From Candidatus Zixiibacteriota bacterium (GTDB taxonomy: Bacteria; Zixibacteria; MSB-5A5; RBG-16-43-9), in the NCBI GenBank assembly GCA_022865345.1, contig JALHSU010000016.1, forward strand, positions 1-36,481: 36,481 nucleotides of DNA, in the 5' to 3' direction. The notes beneath the pieces are model-generated. The model was not told the DNA's origin, made no database searches, and worked only from the letters and a program-made list of their open reading frames with translations. Below are positions 8,601-15,200 of this stretch, one piece after another. Each line of letters starts with the position of its first letter. Position 1 is the first letter of the stretch. Both the position numbers and the translations under genes were made by a program.

Positions 8601-9113
8601 AAAGACGGGCAGATGGTCTCCTTGGGCGGGCTGGTTACCAATTTAAAGCTGAATATCGACAAAAAAGGGAAGCAGATGGCTTTTGTCACCTTAGAGGATT
8701 TCCTGGGCACAATCGAGGTTGTCATATTCTCAGACTGTTTTGAGAAGAACAAGAAGATTCTGAAAACCGATGCGATGGTTTTGATTTATGGCAGGGCTTC
8801 GACCAAAGAGCAGGAAAAGCCCAAGCTGATTGCCTCGGAGATTTATCTTTTGAGCAAAATTTATCACGAGTTGAACCCGGTTTTGCATCTTAAGGTTTTC
8901 TCCATTGATATGCAGGAGGGGTTTTCCAATAAGCTCAAAGAGATTTTGAGCTTTCATCCGGGGGAATCACAGGTAATTGTTCATTACCTGACTGAATTTG
9001 AGGAGATAAAAGTAAAAGCCAAAGATAAAATCCAGCTTTCCAGAGAGGTTTTGGAAAAGCTGAACCATTTATTGGGTGAGGAGAATCTTTACCTGTCGCA
9101 GAATTCAAAGTAG
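5667..9113 (+). CDS. dnaE: DNA polymerase III subunit alpha
   Basis: The replicative polymerase catalytic subunit: 1148 residues, the normal length for DnaE. The N-terminal PHP domain starts with FVHLHNHTQYSLLDG (H8, H10 and H12 as possible metal ligands) and keeps ITDHGN, so it may retain metal binding. Catalytic aspartates are D402 and D404 in PDIDIDF and D555 in KMDFLGL, nearly the E. coli numbering. QTSLF (910-914) looks like the beta-clamp-binding motif. An OB-fold region follows at about 980-1050 (VSLGGLVTNL, FVTLEDFLG). ATG at 5667 has AGGAT nine bases upstream and leads straight into the conserved PHP start. It stands alone, with repeat-filled gaps on both sides. A degraded copy of the GTAGGGGCGA hairpin family follows at about 9139-9159. 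Confidence 0.98.
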   Translation: MKHSDFVHLHNHTQYSLLDGACKIIELLALAKEFRLPALAITDHGNMFGAIEFYNKALDCGIKPIIGSEVYVAPESREKKEPQRGVPDAGYHLILLAKNLAGYKNLIQLSTIGYLEGFYHKPRIDKEVLRKHNQGLIGLSSCLKGEIPYLLLNDNYKKAKEVALEYYGIFGEGNFYIELQDHGLEEEKKAKNLLIQLSSETKIPLVCTNDCHYLKREDYLAHDALLCIQTVKKTEDADRMRFGTDQLYVKSPEEMKELFSEVPQALENTLKIAEECNLELEFGKTYLPHYPLPEGYENLSSYLESLVKKGFEQRYTHQTEELKQRLEKELKVIEQMGFAGYFLIVKDFIDYAKNNNIPVGPGRGSAAGSLVSYCLGITNIDPMKYGLLFERFLNPERISLPDIDIDFSDRGRDKIIKYVVNKYGEENVSQIITFGTMAARAVVRDVGRVLGMPYSEVDKIAKMIPMEPDMTLERGMELEPELKKIATENPQTEKLLSYSKTLEGLTRHASTHAAGVVIAPSKLTDFVPLYKSNKNEITTQYDMKGIEKIGLLKMDFLGLRTLTVIDDTLRLLKEEKKKDLDINSIDLRDEKVFELFSKGETVGIFQFESSGMRDYLRKLKPESLEDLTAMNALYRPGPLDSYVIDDYIDCKRGRKKIAYEHPLLEPILKETYGVIVYQEQVLRIASDLAGYTLGKADILRKAMGKKQAEVMAEQRDEFVSGAKSKGINEKISDKIFDFIATFGRYGFNKAHSVGYAYLAYQTAYLKAHYPLEFMSATLSSEIGDTDRIVVLMDECKRMKTGFLPPDVNESSGNFKVEGKKIRFGLGAIKNVGESVIQVMISARERHGKFISIFDFCQKVDARKLNKRALESFVQAGAFDSLEGHRAQLMASVDNALSYGETFQKEKANGQTSLFGQNTVDGKSEMEPKLAEVPKWHIAEILSKEKEVLGFYVSGHPLSRFELELKSFANQTTQSLEGVKDGQMVSLGGLVTNLKLNIDKKGKQMAFVTLEDFLGTIEVVIFSDCFEKNKKILKTDAMVLIYGRASTKEQEKPKLIASEIYLLSKIYHELNPVLHLKVFSIDMQEGFSNKLKEILSFHPGESQVIVHYLTEFEEIKVKAKDKIQLSREVLEKLNHLLGEENLYLSQNSK

Positions 9114-9189
9114 AAACGCATCGCATGCGTCTGCAAACGTAGGGGCGAAGTTTCCCCGCTATCGGCGCGCTCTTGCAGAAGAAATTTAG

Positions 9190-9218
9190 TTGACTTTTAG
9201 GGCAAAATAAGATAAAAT
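9190..9218 (+). promoter_or_regulatory. Promoter of the MfnB-like/CBASS operon
   Basis: TTGACT (9190-9195), a 17-base spacer and TAAAAT (9213-9218). The expected start near 9225 gives a leader of only about 12 nt with no clear ribosome-binding site before the ATG at 9237. I see no comparable promoter in the 48-base gap before the Cap5 gene. Confidence 0.75.
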
Positions 9219-9236
9219 AGATGTACTAAAGACAAT

Positions 9237-9959
9237 ATGAAACAGCTATTATTAGTTAGTGTCCGCGGTAAGACCGAGGCGTTGGAAGCATATAAAGGCG
9301 GTGCAGATATAATTGATGTTGAATATCCTGCCTCTGCCCTTGGAACACCATACCCGCTTAACATAAGGGCAGTGCGTGAGGCCTTACCTAAAAAAGTGAA
9401 GGTTGCAACAAATATAGGCGAAGAACAATTGGTGCGAAGCACAGCTTGCCAAGCAGCTTTAGGTGTAGCCTTGGCAGGAGCAGATTTTGTAAAGGTCGGG
9501 TTAGCAAAGTACATAAATAAGGATGCACAATATTTGGGAGAAAACGTAGTAAGAACTGTGAAACACTGGTTTCCTCGGAAGAAGGTAATCCCGGCATTCT
9601 TTGCGGATAAAAATTTAAGAAAGATTTTTGATCCTGTTAAAGAGGGTCACAATTTAGGGAAAATGATAAGGGCAGATGGCATTCTAATTGATACTTTCAT
9701 AAAATCAGGTAAGAATAGACTGGTTAATTTATTAACACTCAAAGAGATCAGAAAATTTGTCAAAAATTGTCATTCTTGTGGCTTGGAAGCTTGGATAGCT
9801 GGATCTATAACAGTAAAGGAAATGCCAAGGTTATGGGAAACAGGTGTTGATGTTATTTGCGTTCGAGGAGCTGCATGTAAGAGCGGGTCTGGAAGAATGG
9901 GAAAGGTCTCACGAGAGATTGTAAAGAACCTAGTGAAGACGATTCCTTCGTTTTCATGA
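9237..9959 (+). CDS. MfnB-like (DUF556) TIM-barrel protein with altered active site
   Basis: A 240-residue protein resembling (5-formylfuran-3-yl)methyl phosphate synthase (MfnB), which condenses two glyceraldehyde-3-phosphate molecules in methanofuran synthesis in methanogens and some methylotrophs. Shared patterns are GGADIIDVEYP (21-31), ALGVALAGADFVKVGL (74-89) and DGILIDTFIKSGK (147-159). The lysines matching K85 and K155 of the archaeal enzyme are present (K86, K156), but the one matching K27, recalled as the Schiff-base lysine of the DVKNP motif, is Glu (E29). Normal MfnB chemistry is therefore doubtful. No other methanofuran gene is present. The gene carries the promoter of the defence block and ends 48 bases before Cap5, so it is probably co-transcribed with CBASS. 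Its role is unknown. Confidence 0.75.
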   Translation: MKQLLLVSVRGKTEALEAYKGGADIIDVEYPASALGTPYPLNIRAVREALPKKVKVATNIGEEQLVRSTACQAALGVALAGADFVKVGLAKYINKDAQYLGENVVRTVKHWFPRKKVIPAFFADKNLRKIFDPVKEGHNLGKMIRADGILIDTFIKSGKNRLVNLLTLKEIRKFVKNCHSCGLEAWIAGSITVKEMPRLWETGVDVICVRGAACKSGSGRMGKVSREIVKNLVKTIPSFS

Positions 9960-10007
9960 CAAAATACCTGATGGGTAATGGACTGTCTCAAGTAAGAAGA
10001 GAAGAAA

Positions 10008-11159
10008 ATGTCTACTAAACGCGAGAAGAACAAATATGGAAGGCCGAATATACCGTCAGAAACGGTCTTGAAACTCTGGGCAGTAACTGCTGGACGCTGT
10101 GAATTCTTAGGGTGTAATAAACCGCTTTGGAGAGACGACCTTACTTGGAAAGAAGCTAATTTTTCACATATCGCTCATATAATTTCCTACTCCCCGAGCG
10201 GTCCAAGAGGTGATAAGATACAATCAAAGAAACTGGAAAAAGAATTTTCGAATCTTATGCTTGTTTGCTTAAAGCATCATAAATTGATAGATTCTAAAAA
10301 GTACGTTGATAAATACCCTGCTGAGCTTTTAAAGAGCTACAAAGAACAGCATGAAAAGCGAATAGGAATTCAGACTTCTAAGCAAAAAGATATGGTTACA
10401 ACTGTCTTGATTTTTAAGGCAAATATCGGTGACCGTAAAGTCCATATTGCCTTTGATGAGGCGTGTGAAGCAATAGAGCCTAAATTCCCTAGTGACGGGA
10501 AACCTATCGATCTAGACTTTACTGGTTTTAGCGGTGATGGTAGTAAGAACTACTGGATGACTTTACAACAGGAGATCATGGGGAAGGTAAAACTGAATTT
10601 AGACTCTGGAAATAGACCAAATCATCTTTCTATCTTCGCTTTAGGTCCAATACCACTGCTAGTACAATTGGGCAGGTCAGTTGGCAATACAATATCTGCT
10701 GATATTTATCAACATCATCGACATACCGAAGACTGGAAATGGAAAACAAATAATCAGAGTAGCAAATTTAAGTACATAGTGAAAAGACGACAAATCAATT
10801 CAAGAAGTAAAAAAATTGCTCTAATGTTATCTTTAAGTGGAAAGGTTCACCTGTCCGAGGTTAAGGATTTGTTGCACAAAAACATTCCCCTGTATGAAGT
10901 GACAATCAAGAAACCGTCAACGAGTTTCTTGAAATCAAAGGCACAGCTCTTGCAGTTTCAGAGAACTTATAGAGACCTGCTGACAGAAATCCGCACCAGG
11001 CATGGCTCAAACTGTGAAGTTCACCTCTTCCCGGCTGTGCCCGCACCAATAGCGGTTGTATGCGGTAGGGAACTTTTACCCAAGATTGATCCACCATTAT
11101 TCGTTTATGACAATAATAAGGAAAAAGGTGGATTTAAATATACGCTAACAATTAATTGA
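10008..11159 (+). CDS. cap5: CBASS effector Cap5: HNH endonuclease-SAVED fusion
   Basis: A 383-residue two-domain effector. The N-terminal HNH domain (about 20-120) has C31 and C36, then SHIAHII (H54, H57), N82 in FSNLMLVC, and C87/H90 in CLKHHKLID. These are the zinc and ββα-metal nuclease residues. The C-terminal SAVED domain (about 130-380) shows LSIFALGPIPLLVQLG, ADIYQHHR, and the late block EVHLFPAVPAPIAVVCG. In known Cap5 proteins the SAVED domain binds a cyclic di- or trinucleotide, which drives assembly and turns on indiscriminate double-stranded DNA cleavage, killing the infected cell. It lies 12 bases upstream of the CD-NTase gene. The ATG at 10008 has a purine-rich AAGAAGAGAAG upstream. 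Cognate signal not deducible from sequence. Confidence 0.92.
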   Translation: MSTKREKNKYGRPNIPSETVLKLWAVTAGRCEFLGCNKPLWRDDLTWKEANFSHIAHIISYSPSGPRGDKIQSKKLEKEFSNLMLVCLKHHKLIDSKKYVDKYPAELLKSYKEQHEKRIGIQTSKQKDMVTTVLIFKANIGDRKVHIAFDEACEAIEPKFPSDGKPIDLDFTGFSGDGSKNYWMTLQQEIMGKVKLNLDSGNRPNHLSIFALGPIPLLVQLGRSVGNTISADIYQHHRHTEDWKWKTNNQSSKFKYIVKRRQINSRSKKIALMLSLSGKVHLSEVKDLLHKNIPLYEVTIKKPSTSFLKSKAQLLQFQRTYRDLLTEIRTRHGSNCEVHLFPAVPAPIAVVCGRELLPKIDPPLFVYDNNKEKGGFKYTLTIN

Positions 11160-11171
11160 GGAGGCATTAAC

Positions 11172-12053
11172 ATGTCTGTCAATGAGTTTCTACAGGAGTT
11201 ATTAGACTCCCAAAAACTCTCAGGCGGAGAACTGGATGCCATTGCGCAAAACCGCGATGAAATTAAAGCAGTTCTAACCACCAAATTCGGAAACGAACCA
11301 AAGATTTGGGAGGCCGGCTCAAAAGCCAAGGGTACAATGATTAAGGAGAGTTACGATCTCGACCTAGTCTGTTATTTCCCTAGAGATTGTGGACGAGATA
11401 TCAAGGAGATATATGAGGATGTAGAAGGCGTGCTACAAGCAAAGTATGTTATAGAGCGTAAAACATCGGCATTGCGCATTCTACGCCTGGATAACAATAA
11501 AAACGCAATCTACTCTCATATTGATGTTGTTCCAGGCAGATTTATTGATGAAAAAGAGGAAGATGCGTTCTTATACATATCTCAAGGTGAAAAGGACTGG
11601 ATTCAAACAAATCTGGATGTTCATATTGAACACGTAAGAAAAAGTGGTTGCTCAGAGCTCATTAAGCTGGTCAAGCTTTGGAAGATTAGGAATCTTGTGC
11701 AGTTGAAGACTTTTATTTTAGAACTGTTAGTGGTTGAATTTCTTAAAGGTTCAAGAACAAAAGATAATCTTGAGAGCTCTTTTAAGAAGGTTCTGGAGTC
11801 TCTTCGAGATGATATCTCGGACATGCGACTGGAAGATCCCGCGAATTCCAATAATGATGTCTGTAACAACTGGAGTAAATCTGAAAGACTACGAATATCG
11901 TTTGAAGCTAAAGAGTCCTTGGCTCTTATCGGTGGCGAAAATGCAAACGATACTGAAAAATGGAAACAAGTCTTCAAAGAAAAATCTATTGAGGCGAGTT
12001 CCGCAAGCCCTTTAGTTATAAAGGATCCCGCAAAACATTGGTGTTCGCCTTGA
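11172..12053 (+). CDS. CBASS CD-NTase (cGAS/DncV-like nucleotidyltransferase)
   Basis: A 293-residue SMODS-type nucleotidyltransferase that should make the cyclic oligonucleotide second messenger. The signature is GS at 49-50 followed by D62 and D64 (SYDLDLV), with the third metal-binding aspartate D118 in HIDVVPGR. All three acidic residues are intact. A strong Shine-Dalgarno GAGGAGG sits eight bases before the ATG. The helical C-terminal part ends in VIKDPAKHWCSP. CD-NTases in CBASS types with ubiquitin-like machinery are conjugated through their C-terminus, but this tail does not end in the Gly or Ala usual for Cap2 substrates. Clade and product cannot be fixed by eye. The next gene starts six bases after its stop. 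Confidence 0.92.
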   Translation: MSVNEFLQELLDSQKLSGGELDAIAQNRDEIKAVLTTKFGNEPKIWEAGSKAKGTMIKESYDLDLVCYFPRDCGRDIKEIYEDVEGVLQAKYVIERKTSALRILRLDNNKNAIYSHIDVVPGRFIDEKEEDAFLYISQGEKDWIQTNLDVHIEHVRKSGCSELIKLVKLWKIRNLVQLKTFILELLVVEFLKGSRTKDNLESSFKKVLESLRDDISDMRLEDPANSNNDVCNNWSKSERLRISFEAKESLALIGGENANDTEKWKQVFKEKSIEASSASPLVIKDPAKHWCSP

Positions 12054-12059
12054 GCCATC

Positions 12060-12794
12060 ATGGCAAACAGTACCTACGACATAAGAACTGAAATTCTCAG
12101 TCTGCGGAGTTTCTATCGCGGCCTATGGTTAAGAGAAGAGGGAACCAGATTTTTGCTGGAGGGTAAATTAGGATACTGCGCCTCTTATGACCGCACAGCA
12201 AATGCCTTTGTTCTCAATCCTGCCACTGATGATGCGCATAACGTAATCCGCGACACATATGAAATCAGGATTGACTTTCCAAGCGATTTCCCCTCCTCTT
12301 TCCCTTCGGTGAGAGAAGTCGGTGGACGAATTGACAAAATTATGAAAGAAAAAGGAATAACTGATGAAAGAGACTTACATGTGAGCCCTGACAACGGCAT
12401 TATTTGTTTGTGTGTCGAACCAGAAAAATACCTACTGTTTCAAAATGGAGTAAGTGTTGTTGATTACTTGAATAGATTAGTTGTTCCTTACTTCTATGGT
12501 TTAAGCTATTTTCAAAAAAGGGGCAAGTGGCCTTGGGGTTTTTATAGCCACAGAGACCTAGGTGTGCTAGAGTCCTATCTTAGAAATAGGAACCCTGCAG
12601 ATACTAAGCTAGTAAGGATCTATTTCGAATGTTTGAAAGAAGTAAAAGTCAAGGAATTATTCAGCACTAAAGGGGCCATCCAAAGGCAGTGTGTATGTCC
12701 TTGTGGCAAACCAGCAAAATTCAGAAACTGTCATCGGGATGCGTTTCTTGGAGCCCGTTTGTTGAAAGAAGATTACGATTCTATATCTAATTAA
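12060..12794 (+). CDS. CBASS E2-like protein with C-terminal SEC-C-like zinc knuckle
   Basis: A 244-residue protein. The middle region has the bacterial E2 (ubiquitin-conjugating-like) pattern: IDFPSDFPSSFPSV (71-84), H107 in DLHVSP, and the likely catalytic Cys C116 in GIICLCVE (C118 also near). There is no E1 or JAB gene next to it, which matches short type II CBASS (E2 only), where the E2 acts on the CD-NTase. The C-terminus carries CPCGKPAKFRNCH (213-225), i.e. CxC-x8-CH, the SEC-C zinc-binding pattern seen in SecA tails. That domain may recruit a partner. The start follows the CD-NTase stop by six bases with no strong ribosome site, suggesting translational coupling. Family assignment rests on motif and context. 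Confidence 0.82.
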   Translation: MANSTYDIRTEILSLRSFYRGLWLREEGTRFLLEGKLGYCASYDRTANAFVLNPATDDAHNVIRDTYEIRIDFPSDFPSSFPSVREVGGRIDKIMKEKGITDERDLHVSPDNGIICLCVEPEKYLLFQNGVSVVDYLNRLVVPYFYGLSYFQKRGKWPWGFYSHRDLGVLESYLRNRNPADTKLVRIYFECLKEVKVKELFSTKGAIQRQCVCPCGKPAKFRNCHRDAFLGARLLKEDYDSISN

Positions 12795-12801
12795 ACATAG
12801 C

Positions 12802-13614
12802 ATGATGAATTTTGATTTCACCCACACCACCCTCGGCAAAAGCGGTCTAAGAGTGCACCGGCTGGGGCTTTCTGCTACTTACCGTCCGGGTAAGGAGGCT
12901 ATTTACAAGGCTGTGGATGAGGGTATAAACTTTTTCTTCTTCTTTGGCATCGACAACCAGATGATCAGTGCTCTGCGGGATGTTTTAAGGCACAATCGGG
13001 AAAAATACGTTATTGCCACTGGTCCGCCTAATCTTTTAGGGCACGGGAGTCCAAAGCGCTGTCTAGAGAAAAGGCTCAGGCAGTTGAGAACGGATTATAT
13101 TGATTGTTTTCTTTTTTTAGGCGTGACCAAGGAAAAGCATTTTCCTGAAAAGATCAGGGAAGAGCTTTATCGTTTACGGGAGCAGGGCAAGGTGCGTGGA
13201 GTGGGTATCTCCACTCATAACCGGAAATTTGCAGGTAAGCTTTGTGCAGAGGGCGCCCTGGATTTTATAATGATGAGATATAATGCGGCTCACCGCGGGG
13301 CAGAGCAGGATATTTTTCCTTACCTGACCCAGCATAATCCTGGGGTGATAAGCTATACAGCTACCCGCTGGACTTATCTGATCAGAAGACCCAAAAACTG
13401 GCCCAAAGATGGGAGAATTCCCACTCCCGGTATGTGTTACCGGTTTGTGCTTTCAAATCCGAATGTGCATGTTTGCTTAACCTCACCTCGAAACTCAAAA
13501 GAGCTTATGCAAAATCTACAATCGCTTCAAGACGGTCCGCTTTCAGAAGAAGATATGGAATTTATGCGAAAGTTTGGAGATGTGGTGCATCATACGAAGA
13601 AGTGGTTTATGTGA
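12802..13614 (+). CDS. Aldo/keto-reductase-like protein lacking the catalytic tetrad
   Basis: A 270-residue TIM-barrel protein with clear aldo/keto reductase framework: TTLGKSGLRVHRLGLS, LEKRLRQLRTDYIDCF, LREQGKVRGVGISTH, and the C-terminal YRFVLSNPNVHVCL. The usual Asp-Tyr-Lys-His tetrad cannot be found. GINFFFFFG (42-50) replaces the GxNFFDTAxxYG segment, YVIATGPP replaces the strand with Lys, and CFLFLG replaces the strand with His. A branch of the family with such a changed motif exists as far as I recall, so this may be a conserved non-classical subfamily and not decay. It follows the E2 gene by only seven bases, so read-through from the CBASS promoter is possible, but there is no reason to count it as part of CBASS. 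Start ATG 12802 or 12805. Confidence 0.8.
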   Translation: MMNFDFTHTTLGKSGLRVHRLGLSATYRPGKEAIYKAVDEGINFFFFFGIDNQMISALRDVLRHNREKYVIATGPPNLLGHGSPKRCLEKRLRQLRTDYIDCFLFLGVTKEKHFPEKIREELYRLREQGKVRGVGISTHNRKFAGKLCAEGALDFIMMRYNAAHRGAEQDIFPYLTQHNPGVISYTATRWTYLIRRPKNWPKDGRIPTPGMCYRFVLSNPNVHVCLTSPRNSKELMQNLQSLQDGPLSEEDMEFMRKFGDVVHHTKKWFM

Positions 13615-13778
13615 ATAAAACAAATGACGGATGACGGATGATGAATGACGGATAAAAGATAAAAATAATGTGAGTGTAAAAAAAGAAAAATGAAGACAGA
13701 AAACAGAAAATGACCTCACCCCCGCCTTTGGCGGGATTTTCAACCTGACCCTCTCCTGTGGGGAGAGGGGAAGAAAAT

Positions 13779-13831
13779 GTAGGGGCGAGGTTGCCTCGCC
13801 CAAAGGTAGGGCTGGGGAACCCAGCCCCTAC
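13779..13831 (+). repeat. Two adjacent GTAG REP-like hairpins
   Basis: 13779-13801 is a GTAGGGGCGAGG family copy. 13806-13831 starts GTAGGGCTGGG and ends CCCAGCCCCTAC, so it carries GTAG at one foot and CTAC at the other. Confidence 0.7.
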
Positions 13832-13840
13832 GAAAAGACC

Positions 13841-13910
13841 GTCATTGCGAGACCGTAGGTCGAAGCAATCTGTTTAGTTTTCGGTGGACGGATTGCTTCG
13901 TCGCAATGAC
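13841..13910. repeat. Long inverted repeat (CATTGCGA...TCGCAATG)
   Basis: GTCATTGCGA and CGAAGCAATC on the left are matched by GATTGCTTCG and CGCAATGAC on the right, giving two paired blocks around a 20-base loop. GTCATTGCGAAGCAATC at 36176-36192 is a collapsed half copy. Similar CATTGCGA/GAAGCAATC dispersed repeats occur in many bacterial genomes. Confidence 0.7.
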
Positions 13911-13995
13911 ATACCTATAAACTACAGAACTTTGTTGTGGTGTCAGGAGTTACCTCCTGACACCTGTTCAGGACAGGCTGGAAACCTGTCCCATG

Positions 13996-14024
13996 GTAGG
14001 GGCGACCCGCCGGGTCGCCCCTAC
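13996..14024. repeat. 29-bp palindrome with GTAG/CTAC ends
   Basis: GTAGGGGCGACCCG, one central base, CGGGTCGCCCCTAC. The arms are perfect over 14 bases. Confidence 0.75.
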
Positions 14025-14070
14025 AGAAGACCCACATTGTGGGCAACGTGGGTATACCGATGCAGGGAAT

Positions 14071-15147
14071 ATGATTTTAACCTTTTTTCACGAACTTTTC
14101 AAAATCGTCAATGATTCTTCTTTCTACCTTCTGGCCGGCTTCCTAATTGCTGGTCTGATTCACGAATTTGTCTCCAGCAAAAGATTAGCTCAGCATTTAG
14201 GCGGGAGCAGTTTCAAGTCGATTCTTAAAGCTGCACTTATCGGTGCTCCTTTGCCTTTGTGTTCCTGTGGTGTGATTCCTGCGGCGATATCGTTACGGAA
14301 AGATGGTGCCAGCCAGGAGGCAACGGTTGCTTTCTTGATCTCGACTCCTGAGACGGGAGTTGATTCCATCTCCATCTCTTATGCTCTCCTAGATCCTTTG
14401 ATGACCATAATCCGTCCGATTGCTGCTATCATAACCTCGATTACCGCGGGAATGTCCGAGAAAATATTCGGGAGGAAAGATAATCTGAAAATTGCCCCAG
14501 CAAAGGATAACTGTTGTGAGTGTGAATATGGAAACGAAAAATCAAAAGAAATATTGCCAGATAAGAATCTCCTCAAAAGGCTCAAGGATTCGTTTAATTA
14601 TGGTTTCCTGGATTTTTTCGGGGACATAGTGGTCTACATAATGATCGGGTATGTTCTGGCTGCTTTGATCTCCACTTTAATTCCGGAGAGTTTCATCCTG
14701 GCAAATTTCGCAGGTAAAGGGATTGTCCCGATGTTAGGAATGCTGGCAATCGGGATTCCGCTCTACATTTGCTCCACTTCAGCCACGCCCATTGCCGCAG
14801 CTTTGCTTTTGAAAGGGGTATCACCGGGTGCAGCTTTAGTCTTATTGCTGAGCGGGCCAGCGACTAATGTGACCACTATGGTAGCTGTGGGAAAATTCCT
14901 GGGCAAAAGGTCGTTATTTCTATACATCCTGAGCATTATGGTCGTAACCTTAATCCTGGGCTTCGGCTTAAACTGGGTTTATGACTTTATAAATCTGTCG
15001 CCGAGAGCGAAAGTCGGACAGGGGGCAGAACTTATACCAACCTGGCTGAGATCTATATCTTTTGTTCTTTTTATTTTGCTGACTTTGTTTCTGCTCTGGA
15101 AGAAAATCAGAAAGTCACTTTTGAGAAAGGTCAGACCAAACGTATGA
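14071..15147 (+). CDS. SO_0444-type metal efflux permease (DUF318/ArsP_1 family)
   Basis: A 358-residue membrane protein with about eight to ten hydrophobic segments. The family motif PLPLCSCGVIP (60-70) carries C64 and C66 in the membrane, and the second repeat has the related CSTSATPIAAALLLKG. A cysteine cluster CCEC (148-151) in the loop between halves may bind metal. The closest family by pattern is the Cu/Zn efflux permease type SO_0444; related proteins move organoarsenicals. I chose ATG 14071 because the frame upstream (an ATG at 13993) consists of palindromic repeats and gives a non-membrane N-terminus. AGGGA lies only two bases before 14071, so initiation is not clear-cut. Probably co-transcribed with the thioredoxin-fold gene 53 bases downstream. 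Confidence 0.82.
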   Translation: MILTFFHELFKIVNDSSFYLLAGFLIAGLIHEFVSSKRLAQHLGGSSFKSILKAALIGAPLPLCSCGVIPAAISLRKDGASQEATVAFLISTPETGVDSISISYALLDPLMTIIRPIAAIITSITAGMSEKIFGRKDNLKIAPAKDNCCECEYGNEKSKEILPDKNLLKRLKDSFNYGFLDFFGDIVVYIMIGYVLAALISTLIPESFILANFAGKGIVPMLGMLAIGIPLYICSTSATPIAAALLLKGVSPGAALVLLLSGPATNVTTMVAVGKFLGKRSLFLYILSIMVVTLILGFGLNWVYDFINLSPRAKVGQGAELIPTWLRSISFVLFILLTLFLLWKKIRKSLLRKVRPNV

Positions 15148-15200
15148 TTTGCCTGCCTCGTAAAAGTTATGATTTGAACCTATTTGGCTGAGGAGAGAAT

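Larger units (their letters stand above)
13615..14070. other. Gene-free, repeat-rich intergenic region
   Basis: No gene is seen. It holds a low-complexity ATGACGGATGA-type tract (13623-13652), a CCCGCC-TTT-GGCGGG hairpin (about 13723-13737), a CCCTCTCC/GGAGAGGG hairpin (about 13749-13768), two GTAG hairpins (13779-13801, 13806-13831), a long inverted repeat (13841-13910), a GTCAGGAG/CTCCTGAC hairpin (about 13940-13961), a GTAG palindrome (13996-14024) and a CCCACATTG/CAACGTGGG element (14031-14059) that recurs inverted at 34135-34167 and 34891-34920. An ATG at 13993 opens a frame through these repeats into the permease gene and is not a likely start. Confidence 0.65.

Noticed and set aside
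9237-9959. Methanofuran biosynthesis
   Set aside because: Only one MfnB-like gene is present, its Schiff-base lysine position is Glu, and no C1-transfer genes are in the window.
13993-14070. N-terminal extension of the permease
   Set aside because: It is encoded by palindromic repeats and lacks membrane character; ATG 14071 begins the hydrophobic protein.
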